DNA from: Corallococcus macrosporus | GTDB lineage: Bacteria; Myxococcota; Myxococcia; Myxococcales; Myxococcaceae | Direction of reading: 5' to 3' | Assembly: GCF_017302985.1 (NCBI RefSeq) | Contig: NZ_JAFIMU010000013.1 | Location: forward strand, 1-64,000 | DNA length: 64,000 bases | Shown: piece by piece, positions 41,438-49,664 of the stretch | How positions within the stretch are numbered: position 1 is the stretch's first letter | How the letters are laid out: each line of letters opens with the position of its first letter | Program-made: the position numbers and the translations under genes | Notes under the pieces: generated by a model | Seen by the model: only the letters and a program-made list of their open reading frames with translations | Told to the model about the DNA's origin: nothing | Database searches by the model: none

Positions 41438-41511
41438 GCCGCCTCCTGCCCCGCCGCCGTGCGCTGTCGCTGCGTGAACGGCTGCGGCGCTGGCTGGAGC
41501 AGGAGCTGTAA
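41434..41511 (+). CDS. Possible 25-residue coupled micro-ORF
   Basis: A GTG start overlaps the ribbon-helix-helix stop (GTGA). It encodes MSRLLPRRRALSLRERLRRW plus LEQEL. The peptide is strongly basic and amphipathic. There is no independent ribosome site, so expression would depend on translational coupling. Confidence 0.3.
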   Translation: MSRLLPRRRALSLRERLRRWLEQEL

Positions 41512-41605
41512 TCCCTTCCCCGCTGCCTCCAGGGCCTCCCTGGAGCCGCCGCGGGGGAACACGCTAGGGTCGCAGGCCTCCCTTCCTTCTGGAGCCGCGC
41601 CCCTG

Positions 41606-42061
41606 ATGCGTCCCGCCCTGCTGACCGCCGTCCTCGCGCTGGCCACCACCGGCTGCGCCGCCCGCGGCTTCGAGAAGCTCTACCCCGGCATGACCGCCGC
41701 CCAGGTGGCCGACACCATGGGCAAGGGACCCGCGCGGGCGCAGGAGTTCGCGGACGGCTCGTCGGCCTGGTACTTCGACGAGGACCACTGCGTGCTCATG
41801 CGCGGCCAGGTGCTCGTGGCCAAATCCACCACCGAGACGCGCACCGCGGTGCGCACGCCCATGGGCAAGCTCGAGGACGAGGCCAAGGCGTGGTGCGGCC
41901 CACCGGGCACCGACGGCCGGCACGAGCAGACGCTCGAGACGCCCTTCGGCACCTTCAAGGGCACCGTGGACCCGGCCGCCGTCACCGACCAGGTCCGCAA
42001 CAGCGTCCGCAACCAGCAGGTCCCGCCGCCCTCCGAAAACAGCCAGCAGCCCACCCCCTAG
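41606..42061 (+). CDS. BamE/SmpA-like small lipoprotein
   Basis: 151 residues from ATG 41606. The lipobox is LALATTGC (Cys17). Residues 20-75 follow the SmpA/BamE beta-lactamase-inhibitor-like pattern: FEKLYPGMTAAQVADTMGKGP, then SAWYFDEDHCVLMRGQVLVAKST. Real BamE assists outer-membrane protein assembly; this one carries an extra Gln/Pro-rich C-terminal 60 residues and may be a paralogue. It is convergent with the next gene, whose stop lies 13 bp away. Confidence 0.7.
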   Translation: MRPALLTAVLALATTGCAARGFEKLYPGMTAAQVADTMGKGPARAQEFADGSSAWYFDEDHCVLMRGQVLVAKSTTETRTAVRTPMGKLEDEAKAWCGPPGTDGRHEQTLETPFGTFKGTVDPAAVTDQVRNSVRNQQVPPPSENSQQPTP

Positions 42062-42073
42062 CGGCAGAGGGCC

Positions 42074-43165
42074 TCAGGCCACCGAGCGCGACACCGTGGT
42101 GTCGTCGTCCTTCTTCATGTTCCCCGCCAGCTCGCGGAAGGACATGTGGCTGGTGGACAGCAGGATGAGGCCGAAGACGATCTGCTGCACCGTCTGGCAC
42201 AGCCACAGCACGTTCGCGTACGCCAGCCCGTGCGCGTTCACCATCGCGGCGGGCAGGAACAGCCCCAGGCCCACCTTGGTCGCGGCCTGGAAGGTGCCCA
42301 TCATCCCGGGCGCGGCGGGGATCATCACGCCCACCACCAGCACGCACATCACGATGTAGGACTGGAACAGCGACAGGTTCATGGGCTCGCAGACGACGCC
42401 CGGCGCCGCGCCGGAGCAGTCGAAGGCGCGCGCGAGCAGCGCCATGCCCAGGCCGTTCACGCCCCAGTAGGCGAACGTGTAGACGAAGAAGAGCGCGACG
42501 TGCTTGCGGTCCGGGAGCTGGCGCATGGCCCCCACGAAGGTGTCCACGATGTCCGCCACCTTGTCCGCGACGCCCGGCGAGAAGCGGCCCACGGTGGCGC
42601 GCACCAGCCGCACCGTGCGCTCCTGCTGCCACAGGCCCAAGAGCAGGAACATCAGGCCGCCGCCGAACACGGCGAACATCAGCCACGAGCCCAGCTTCAC
42701 GTACCGGACCTCGGGGGTCTCCGTCGGGACGAAGAAGAGCAGCACGCGGAACAGCGCCGCGACGAAGAGGCCGTCCACGATGCGCTCCAGCACCACGGAC
42801 GTCATCGCCGCGCTGCGCCGGATGGAGCTGCGCTGGGCGATGAGGAAGGGCCGGGCGAACTCCCCCAGGCGGAACGGCAGCACCAGCAGCATCATGAAGC
42901 CGATGCCAGACGCCTCGTTGAGCTTGCGGAACGGGACGTGCTCCAGGCCCGACAGCAACGCCCCCCAGCGCAGCGCGCGGAAGACGTGGATGGCGGCGAG
43001 GCACAGGAAGTACGGCAGGAGCCACGCGTAGTTGGCCGCCTTGAGGCTGGCCATCTGCGTGGACACGTCCGTGTCCCGGAAGGCCCACCACATGAAGGCG
43101 ACTGTGACGAGCAGGCTGGCGATGAGGTTGACGGCGCGTTTCACGGCAGGCGGGTATACCGTCAC
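42074..43165 (-). CDS. UPF0104 / lysylphosphatidylglycerol synthase TM-domain membrane protein
   Basis: 363 residues from GTG 43165, with GGGGAG only a few bases ahead; GTG 43144 is an alternative. About eight helices and the UPF0104 (AglD/LPG_synthase_TM) motifs are present: ALRWGALLSGLEHVPFRKLNEASGIGFMM, LPFRLGEFARPFLIA, VVLERIVDGLFVAALF and MIPAAPGMMGTFQAATKVGLGLF. Relatives are flippase-like or transfer groups to lipids. The soluble catalytic domain of MprF is absent. The specific role is unknown. Confidence 0.82.
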   Translation of the reverse strand: MTVYPPAVKRAVNLIASLLVTVAFMWWAFRDTDVSTQMASLKAANYAWLLPYFLCLAAIHVFRALRWGALLSGLEHVPFRKLNEASGIGFMMLLVLPFRLGEFARPFLIAQRSSIRRSAAMTSVVLERIVDGLFVAALFRVLLFFVPTETPEVRYVKLGSWLMFAVFGGGLMFLLLGLWQQERTVRLVRATVGRFSPGVADKVADIVDTFVGAMRQLPDRKHVALFFVYTFAYWGVNGLGMALLARAFDCSGAAPGVVCEPMNLSLFQSYIVMCVLVVGVMIPAAPGMMGTFQAATKVGLGLFLPAAMVNAHGLAYANVLWLCQTVQQIVFGLILLSTSHMSFRELAGNMKKDDDTTVSRSVA

Positions 43166-43228
43166 TCTCCCCGCGACTCCAGCGGCACGCCTGGCCCCTG
43201 CCCTCCAGGGCGCACGGGCGCGGGCCGT

Positions 43229-43432
43229 TCAGGCGTCGTGGCGGCGCGTCTCACCATCGGAGGGCAGCTCGTCCTCCTGCTGTTCGGCCTGACGGTCGGG
43301 CACGCGGTACTCCTCGCCCAGCCAGCGGCCCAGGTCCACGGCGCGGCAGCGGCGGGAGCAGAACGGTTGAGAGGTGTTCTCCGGGCGCGGAGGCACGGGC
43401 TTCTGACAGATGGGACACGGCGCGAGTGGCAT
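43229..43432 (-). CDS. yacG: DNA gyrase inhibitor YacG-like zinc protein
   Basis: 67 residues from ATG 43432 with AGGAG 10 nt upstream. The four zinc Cys are in CPICQKPV and FCSRRC, and the helix RAVDLGRWLGEEYRVP is diagnostic for YacG. The acidic tail is long. It binds GyrB in enterobacteria and limits gyrase. The next gene on the same strand starts 63 bp beyond its stop. Confidence 0.92.
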   Translation of the reverse strand: MPLAPCPICQKPVPPRPENTSQPFCSRRCRAVDLGRWLGEEYRVPDRQAEQQEDELPSDGETRRHDA

Positions 43433-43484
43433 GGTGGATGGACTCCTAGATAAGCCTTGACGCTCCGGCGGGCCAGGACGTTTC

Positions 43485-44486
43485 GTGCCGCGCCACGTGC
43501 AGACCCCCTCGGAGACCGCTCACACGCTGCTGCAAGGCGACCGGCTGTCCCGGGACTTCACCGCCGTGGGCGTGGAGGACACGGTCTCCCAGGCGCTGGA
43601 GAAGCTGCGCGCCCACCCCGGCACGGGGGAGATCTTCTACTGCTACGCGTGTGACCCGGACGGCCGCCTGGTGGGCGTGGTGCCCATCCGCAAGCTGATC
43701 CGCGCGGGCCCCGACGAGCGCATCGCGTCGCTGATGTTCACACGCGTGGTGAAGCTGCCGGTGGACGCGTCCGACGCGGTGGTGGAGGACTTCTTCGTCA
43801 CCTACCGCTTCCTGGCGTTCCCGGTGGTGGATGCGGACGGGCGCATCGTGGGCGTGGTGGAGATGAACCAGTTCGTGGACGCGTTCTCCGACACGCTCTT
43901 CGACGAGGTGGAGGGCCGCGTGCGCGACGAGGTCTACCGCTTCGTGGGCCTCCCGGAGGGCGAGGAGCGGGAGACGCGGCCGGTGCGCATGGCGCTCAAG
44001 CGCTTTCCGTGGCTGCTCGTGAACATCGCCGGCGGGTTCCTCGCCGCCACCACGACGCGGCTGTTCGAGCGCACGGTCGCCGAGCTGGTGGTGGTGAGCG
44101 CCTTCATCCCCATGGTGCTGGTGCTGTCGGAGAGCCTGGGCGTGCAGACGACGGCGGTGGCGGCGTCGATGGTCGCCCACGGCGAGGTGGACAAGAAGGT
44201 GGTGGCGCGCGAGGCGCTGGCCGCGAGCCTGGCCGGGCTGATGGCGGCGGCGGTGGTGGCGCTCCTGGGGCGCGTCTATTCGCCGGGGTTCGGCTTCCCC
44301 CTGGCGCTGTTCGTGGCGGTCGCCGTGTCCGCCACGCTGGCGTCGTGCCTGGGCGGGGTGCTGCCCTTCCTCTTCAAGCGGCTGAAGGTGGATCCGCACC
44401 TGGCGTCGGCGCCGCTGGTGCTGGCGGTGTCCGACAACATCACGCTGCTGACGTACTTCGGATTGGTGACGCGGTTGCTGTTGTAA
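43485..44486 (+). CDS. MgtE-family magnesium channel, short form
   Basis: 333 residues from GTG 43485 behind AGGACG. Residues 20-145 form a CBS pair (FYCYACDPDGRLVGVVPIRKLI, FLAFPVVDADGRIVGVVEMNQFV). Residues 165-333 are the five-helix MgtE pore (LVNIAGGFLAATTTRLFERTVAELVVV, FIPMVLVLSESLGVQTTAVAA, LAVSDNITLLTYFGL). The superhelical N domain of canonical MgtE (about 130 residues) is missing. Regulation by Mg2+ would then rest on the CBS pair. Only 52 bp precede it, too short for a Mg2+ riboswitch. Confidence 0.88.
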   Translation: MPRHVQTPSETAHTLLQGDRLSRDFTAVGVEDTVSQALEKLRAHPGTGEIFYCYACDPDGRLVGVVPIRKLIRAGPDERIASLMFTRVVKLPVDASDAVVEDFFVTYRFLAFPVVDADGRIVGVVEMNQFVDAFSDTLFDEVEGRVRDEVYRFVGLPEGEERETRPVRMALKRFPWLLVNIAGGFLAATTTRLFERTVAELVVVSAFIPMVLVLSESLGVQTTAVAASMVAHGEVDKKVVAREALAASLAGLMAAAVVALLGRVYSPGFGFPLALFVAVAVSATLASCLGGVLPFLFKRLKVDPHLASAPLVLAVSDNITLLTYFGLVTRLLL

Positions 44487-44521
44487 CGGCGATGGGTTTC
44501 CAAAGCGCGGGAGGCAGGGTC

Positions 44522-45511
44522 ATGAAGGTCGTGCGCATCACGAAGCCGGGCGGTCCGGAGGTCCTCGCGCTCGACGAGCGGCCGGAGCCGGTCCCGGGGC
44601 CGTACGACGTGCAGGTGCGGGTGCGGGCCAGCGCGCTCAACCGGGCGGACCTGCTCCAGGTGCGCGGCGCCTATCCGCCGCCCCCGGATGCCCCCCAGGA
44701 CGTGCCGGGCCTGGAGTACGCGGGCGAGGTGGTGGCGGTGGGCCCGCGTGCGCGGAAGTTCCAGCCCGGCGACCGGGTGATGGGGCTGGTGGGTGGGGGC
44801 GCATGGAGCGAGGTGCTCACCACGCACGAGCGCGAGGTGCTGCACATGCCCGGGGGCCTGGACTTCGCGGACGCGGCGGCGCTGCCGGAGGCGTACCTCA
44901 CGGCGTACGACGCGCTGGTGCTCCAGGCGGACCTGCGGCCCGGGGAGACGGTGCTGGTGCACGCGGTGGCCAGCGGCGTGGGTTCCGCGGCGGCGCTGCT
45001 CTGCAAGGCGATGGGCGTGCGGGTGGTGGGCACGGGCCGCAGCAAGGACAAGCTGGCGCGGGCCTCCGAGTGGGGCGTGGGCCACACGGTGCAGTGTGAA
45101 AGCAACCCGCCGGTGTTCGCGGACGCGGTGCTCGCGGCGACGGGCGGCCGGGGCGCGGACGTGTGTCTGGACCTGGTGGGCGGCGCCTACCTGCCGGAGT
45201 CCGTGAAGGCCATGGCGCCGCTGGGGCGGCTGATGCAGGTCGGCTCGGTGGCGGGCGTGCGCGCGGAGCTGGACCTGGGGCCGGTGATGCGCAAGCGGCT
45301 CACGATCAAGGGCACGGTGCTGCGCAGCCGGCCCGCGGAGGAGAAGATGCTGCTCACGCAGGTGGCGGAGCGGCAGCTGTTGCCCCTGTTCGACTCCGGC
45401 GCGCTGCGGGCCGTGGTGGATGCCGTGTTGCCCATGACGGAGCTCCGCTCCGGGCTGGAGCGGATGGCGGGCAACGGCACCGTGGGCAAGGTCGTGGTTC
45501 GCTGGGACTGA
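44522..45511 (+). CDS. NAD(P)H quinone oxidoreductase (PIG3/QOR-like, zinc-free MDR)
   Basis: 329 residues from ATG 44522 behind GGGAGG. The TP53I3/QOR motifs are MKVVRITKPGGPEVL, SALNRADLLQVRGAYPPPP, VPGLEYAGEVVAVG, and a cofactor loop HAVASGVGSAAALLCKAMG. Zinc Cys are absent, as in QORs. It reduces quinones or alkenals with NADPH. A gene for the MgtE channel ends 35 bp upstream, so cotranscription is possible. Confidence 0.9.
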   Translation: MKVVRITKPGGPEVLALDERPEPVPGPYDVQVRVRASALNRADLLQVRGAYPPPPDAPQDVPGLEYAGEVVAVGPRARKFQPGDRVMGLVGGGAWSEVLTTHEREVLHMPGGLDFADAAALPEAYLTAYDALVLQADLRPGETVLVHAVASGVGSAAALLCKAMGVRVVGTGRSKDKLARASEWGVGHTVQCESNPPVFADAVLAATGGRGADVCLDLVGGAYLPESVKAMAPLGRLMQVGSVAGVRAELDLGPVMRKRLTIKGTVLRSRPAEEKMLLTQVAERQLLPLFDSGALRAVVDAVLPMTELRSGLERMAGNGTVGKVVVRWD

Positions 45512-45517
45512 AAGCCG

Positions 45518-45886
45518 CTACACGGTTTCCTTGAGCAGCCTGGCGGAAGCGCACCGGCGCCAGGCCTCCTTGAGCAGGGCTTCCAGCAGGCGCCGGTTCA
45601 CGGTCTTCAGCCGCACGATGACCATGGGCCAGTCCTGGTAGTGCGGCGTCACTTCGAACATGTCGGGCTTGGAGTCCAGCAGGGCCTCGCGGTGCTCGAA
45701 GTCCACCTTGATGACGATGGAGTCGTCATCCAGCACCCGCGCGAAGAGCTTGTTGCTCACCCGGAAACCGGGCGTGCCGTAGGAGGGGCGCTCCTCCGTC
45801 GAAGGCAGGGCCAGCGCCATTTCGCGCACGTCGTCCACCGTGAGCCGCCCCTTGCGCTTCGCCACCGTCTTCTTCCGCGTCGCCAT
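45518..45886 (-). CDS. MmcQ/YjbR family protein
   Basis: 122 residues from ATG 45886 with GGAGG 7 nt upstream. After a Lys/Arg-rich start (MATRKKTVAKRKGR) the YjbR fold is clear: LTVDDVREMALALPSTEERPS, GTPGFRVSNKLFARVLDDDS, VTPHYQDWPMVIVRL. It has a double-wing DNA-binding-like fold with no known activity. The stop is 6 bp from the stop of the convergent quinone reductase gene. Confidence 0.88.
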   Translation of the reverse strand: MATRKKTVAKRKGRLTVDDVREMALALPSTEERPSYGTPGFRVSNKLFARVLDDDSIVIKVDFEHREALLDSKPDMFEVTPHYQDWPMVIVRLKTVNRRLLEALLKEAWRRCASARLLKETV

Positions 45887-45964
45887 CCGTTTCCTCCCTG
45901 CCCTGCCCGCCAGGCACCACCGAAGCCATTGCGCCCGGGGAGCGGAACCGTATCCTGCGCGGCC

Positions 45965-47002
45965 ATGGCTACCCACTTCGACCCCGCCGCCGCCGCGCAG
46001 CCGGGCTCCGGCATCTTCGGCCTCCCCCACTCTCCTGACGAGGCCCACGTCGTCGTCATCCCCGTGCCCTTCGAGGCCACCACCAGCTACGGCGGCGGCA
46101 CGTCCAACGGCCCCGCCGCCCTGCTGGAGGCCAGCAAGCAGGTGGACCTGTTCGACGTGGAGACCGGCCGCCCCTACGAGCGCGGCATCGCCATGCTGGA
46201 GGCCCCCGCGGAGCTGCACGCGTGGAACGAGCGCGCCAAGGAGCGCGCCCTGCTCGTCATCGAAGCGGGCGGCATCGAGTCCGGTGACGCCGAGCTGCTC
46301 TCCGCCGCGAAGGACGTGAACGGCTTCAGCGAGAAGCTCAACGACCACGTCTACCGCACCGCGAAGCACTGGCTGGAGCAGGGCAAGCTCGTGGCCGCCG
46401 TGGGCGGCGATCACGCCATCTCCTACGGCATCATCCAGGCCCACGCGGAGAAGTACCCCGGCATGGGCGTGCTCCACCTGGACGCGCACGCGGACCTGCG
46501 CGTCGCGTACGAGGGATTCACCTGGTCGCACGCGTCCATCTTCTACAACGTCGCCGAGCGCATCCCGGGCATGAAGACGCTGGTCCAGGTGGGCCTGCGC
46601 GACATGAGCGAGAACGAGCACCGCTACATCGAGAACTCCGGCGGCCGCATCCACGCCTTCTTCGACGCCGTCCTCCAGCAGAACCGCTTCGACGGCCTGC
46701 CCTGGAACCAGCAGGTGAAGCAGATCGTCGACAAGCTGCCGCAGCAGGTCTACCTGTCCTTCGACATCGACGGGCTGGACCCCGTGCTGTGCCCGAACAC
46801 CGGCACGCCCGTGCCCGGCGGCCTGTCCTTCCCGGAGGCCACCGCGCTCGTCGCGGGCGTCGTGCGCTCGGGCCGCACCATCGTCGGCTTCGACCTCACC
46901 GAAGTGGCCCCCGACCCGGAGGGCAGCGAGTGGGACGCCAACGTGGGCGCCCGCCTGCTTTACAAGATGATCGGCTGGATGCTGAAGTCGCAGAAGGCCT
47001 GA
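45965..47002 (+). CDS. Agmatinase/arginase family (ureohydrolase)
   Basis: 345 residues from ATG 45965. The dinuclear Mn2+ ligands are all present: GGDHAISYG, LHLDAHADLR and LSFDIDGLDP. The entry strand PVPFEATTSYGGGTSNGP is typical of the agmatinase branch. It probably hydrolyses agmatine or another guanidino compound to urea, though formimidoglutamase cannot be excluded. An insertion near residues 65-120 makes it longer than E. coli SpeB (306). It stands alone, with a YjbR gene divergent 78 bp away. Confidence 0.9.
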   Translation: MATHFDPAAAAQPGSGIFGLPHSPDEAHVVVIPVPFEATTSYGGGTSNGPAALLEASKQVDLFDVETGRPYERGIAMLEAPAELHAWNERAKERALLVIEAGGIESGDAELLSAAKDVNGFSEKLNDHVYRTAKHWLEQGKLVAAVGGDHAISYGIIQAHAEKYPGMGVLHLDAHADLRVAYEGFTWSHASIFYNVAERIPGMKTLVQVGLRDMSENEHRYIENSGGRIHAFFDAVLQQNRFDGLPWNQQVKQIVDKLPQQVYLSFDIDGLDPVLCPNTGTPVPGGLSFPEATALVAGVVRSGRTIVGFDLTEVAPDPEGSEWDANVGARLLYKMIGWMLKSQKA

Positions 47003-47006
47003 GCCC

Positions 47007-48014
47007 TCAGGCCACGCGCGGCAGCGACACGCTGAACGTCGCGCCCTGCCCGGGGCGCGACTCGGCGGACAGCGCGCCGCCGTGCAGCTTCGCCAGCTCC
47101 GAGGCCACGTAGAGCCCCAGCGCCTCGCCCCGCGCGGGGCCCTGCGGGAAGGGCTGGAACAGCCGGGGCAGCTCCGCCTCCGGGATGCCCGGTCCCCGGT
47201 CGCTCACGCGCACCAGCACCTGCTCCGGGGACGCCTCCAGCTCCACGCGCACCCCGCCCTGCCGGGCCGCGTTCGACAGGAGCACGTCGAACACCTGCTC
47301 CAGGCGTTCGGGGTCGAACTTCAGGCCCACCGCCTCCGAGGGCACCGTCACCTCCACCGGCACCCCGGGCCCCGCCGTGCGGCACCGGGCGACGGACGCC
47401 TCCAGGTGCCGGCGCAGGTCGCCCTCCACCGGCCGCAACGTCACGCTGCCCGCGCTCAGGCGGGCCGCGTCCTGGAGGTAGTGCCCCATCCGCTCCAGCG
47501 ACTGGAGCTGCGCGCCCAGCGCCTCCACCGCGCCCTTGCTGGGGGGCGGCAGGTCGCGGAGCGTGCGCAGTTGTTCGCGCGCGGCCTCCAGCGGGCCCTG
47601 AAGCGACTGCGCCACCCAGCGGCTCAGCGCCTCCACCGGCGTCGTGGGCTCCGGGGACGCGGCGGGGGCCTTCTCCAGCACGTCGTGGATCAGCGTCTCG
47701 AAGTCGGTGATTTCAAAGGGCTTGTTGAGGAACGCGGCCGCATCCGGCGAGCCCTGCTGGAGCACGGCACTCAAGAGGATGATGGGCACGTCGCGCAGGC
47801 CGGGCTCCTGCTTCAGCCGGCTGCACAACTCCATGCCGCTCATGCGCGGCATCATGTGGTCCGTCACCACCAGCCGGGGCCGGTGGGCACGGGCGAGCGC
47901 CAGGGCCTCCTCGCCATCCCGGGCGCGCACCACGTCGTGCCCCAGGTCCTCGATCACCTGGCTCAAGACCTCCAGCACCGCGGGCTCATCATCCGCGACC
48001 AGGACGAGACTCAT
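47007..48014 (-). CDS. Receiver domain - HATPase hybrid without a canonical H-box
   Basis: 335 residues from ATG 48014 with GGAG 9 nt upstream. Residues 1-120 are a CheY-like receiver with the phospho-acceptor in VVTDHMMPRMSG (about 53) and acidic pair ADDEP. Residues 225-335 form a HATPase (VFDVLLSNAARQ, VSDRGPGIPEAELPRLFQPF, GEALGLYVASELAKLHGG). Between them, where HELRNPL is expected, the sequence is WVAQSLQGPLEAAREQLRTL, lacking His. It could dimerise and bind ATP without autophosphorylation, or act as a phosphatase. It is the only gene on its strand here. Confidence 0.82.
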   Translation of the reverse strand: MSLVLVADDEPAVLEVLSQVIEDLGHDVVRARDGEEALALARAHRPRLVVTDHMMPRMSGMELCSRLKQEPGLRDVPIILLSAVLQQGSPDAAAFLNKPFEITDFETLIHDVLEKAPAASPEPTTPVEALSRWVAQSLQGPLEAAREQLRTLRDLPPPSKGAVEALGAQLQSLERMGHYLQDAARLSAGSVTLRPVEGDLRRHLEASVARCRTAGPGVPVEVTVPSEAVGLKFDPERLEQVFDVLLSNAARQGGVRVELEASPEQVLVRVSDRGPGIPEAELPRLFQPFPQGPARGEALGLYVASELAKLHGGALSAESRPGQGATFSVSLPRVA

Positions 48015-48270
48015 GTGCAACCACTCCCTCGGCCCCCGCGGGCATCAAGCAGTTCGCCGCGCCGGGATGCCCAGGCCCCACCCTGCGCTCCCGGGCCGCA
48101 ATCGGGCCGGGGCAGGGACGTTCTGCCTGAAGTGCGTTCGATCACGGCCGCGCCATCTGGTCTATGAAGAGCCGGACGCCGCTTCCAGACACCCAGGGAA
48201 TGGCTGAGGCCTTCCCGACATTCAGACTGTCTTCCGGGAGACAATTTCCGGCGGCGTATGGAGGAAGGGC

Positions 48271-49611
48271 ATGAGGGCAGCACACATCCGGTGGGGGCTC
48301 TTGCTGACGGGGCTCGTGCTGGCGCTACCGGCGCACGCGGACCTGTCGCGCCGGCGCAGCGACGTGGTGGAGGTGGTGCAGAAGGTCTCCCCGGCGGTCG
48401 TCTACATCGGCACCGAGCAGGAGGTGGAGTCGCGCTTCCGGGGCCGGCCGCGCTCGCCGCTGGAGGAGTTCTTCGGCCAGGGCATGGCGCAGCCGGAGAC
48501 GCGCCAGCGCATCACCGGCCTGGGCAGCGGCGCCATCATCGACGCGTCCGGCATCATCGTCACCAACGACCACGTCATCCGCGGAGCCTCCGCCATCCAC
48601 GTGGTGCTGGCGGACGGGCGCACCTTCGACGCGGAGGTGGTGGGCAGCGACGCGAACAACGACCTGGCGGTCCTCAAGGTCAACGCGAAGGAGCCCCTGC
48701 CCACCGCGAAGCTGGGCACCAGCAGTGACCTGATGATTGGCGAGACGGTGGTGGCCATCGGCAGCCCGTTCGGCCTGAGCAAGACGGTGACGGCGGGCGT
48801 GGTGTCCGCGACGGGCCGCACCTTCCGCGCGGACGACCGCGTCTACAACGACTTCCTCCAGACGGACGCGGCCATCAACCCGGGCAACTCCGGCGGGCCG
48901 CTGCTCAACGTGGACGGGGAGATCATCGGCATCAACACCGCCATCTACGCGAACGGCCAGGGCATCGGCTTCGCGATTCCCGCGGACAAGGTGCGGCGCA
49001 TCGTGGAGGAGCTCACGCGCTTCGGGAAGGTGCGTCCGGCGTGGGTGGGCATGGACACGGCGGACCTGCGCGAGCAGGTGGCCGCGCGGCTCGGGTGGGA
49101 CCGCACGTACGGCGTCATCGTGACGAACGTGGATCCGGACAGCCCCGCCGCGCAGGCCGGTGTGCAGCGTGGCGACGTGGTCACCGAACTGGGTGGCTCA
49201 CGCATCCAGGACGCGGAGGATTTCGACTCGCGCGTGCGCGGTTATCCGGCCCGCTCGGTCTTCCCCTTGGTGCTCTTCCGAGCAGGCGCGAGCCGCACGG
49301 TGCAGGTGACGCCGGTTGAATTTCCTGCTCGCCTGCTTGAAACCCTGGCGTGGGAGAAGCTGGGACTCCGCGTGAAGGAGAGCAAGGGCGGGATGGCGAT
49401 TACTTCCGTGCGTCCGGGCTCCGCCGCCTCGGAGATTGGGCTGGAGCCGGGGGACGTGCTGTTGCGGATGAACAACCAGCCGGTGTCGACGGGTGACACT
49501 TTCCGTGAAGCCCTGCTGACGGCGCGACGGGGACGTAGCGTGCTGTTGCTCGTGCGGCGCGGGCGTTATGGCTACCACCTGACGCTGCCTTTCGAAGGGC
49601 AACGGCTCTAG
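48271..49611 (+). CDS. HtrA/DegQ-like periplasmic serine protease with two PDZ domains
   Basis: 446 residues from ATG 48271 with GGAGGAAGG directly before it. A signal peptide (LLLTGLVLALPAHA) leads to the trypsin fold: His in TNDHVIRG (about 102), Asp in NNDLAVLKV (about 131) and Ser in GNSGGPLLN (about 208). PDZ1 begins near 255 (GVIVTNVDPDSPAAQAGVQRGDVV) and PDZ2 near 370 (MAITSVRPGSAASEIGLEPGDVLL). All catalytic residues are present. Role: envelope quality control, as in the family. The 256-bp upstream gap holds no supported gene. Confidence 0.93.
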   Translation: MRAAHIRWGLLLTGLVLALPAHADLSRRRSDVVEVVQKVSPAVVYIGTEQEVESRFRGRPRSPLEEFFGQGMAQPETRQRITGLGSGAIIDASGIIVTNDHVIRGASAIHVVLADGRTFDAEVVGSDANNDLAVLKVNAKEPLPTAKLGTSSDLMIGETVVAIGSPFGLSKTVTAGVVSATGRTFRADDRVYNDFLQTDAAINPGNSGGPLLNVDGEIIGINTAIYANGQGIGFAIPADKVRRIVEELTRFGKVRPAWVGMDTADLREQVAARLGWDRTYGVIVTNVDPDSPAAQAGVQRGDVVTELGGSRIQDAEDFDSRVRGYPARSVFPLVLFRAGASRTVQVTPVEFPARLLETLAWEKLGLRVKESKGGMAITSVRPGSAASEIGLEPGDVLLRMNNQPVSTGDTFREALLTARRGRSVLLLVRRGRYGYHLTLPFEGQRL

Positions 49612-49664
49612 GTACATCCCGGGGATTCCAGGATCGATGGGAAGGGCACTAGCATGCCGTTCCC

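Noticed and set aside
42146-43453. 435-codon plus-strand frame opposite the UPF0104 gene
   Set aside because: His/Arg/Gln-rich shadow; the minus strand shows transmembrane helices and family motifs.
43433-43484. Mg2+ riboswitch (M-box) before the MgtE gene
   Set aside because: Only 52 bp separate it from yacG, too short for an M-box.
48015-48270. Minus-strand ORF of 90 codons upstream of the htrA-like gene
   Set aside because: No motif and no ribosome site; it overlaps the start regions of both real genes.
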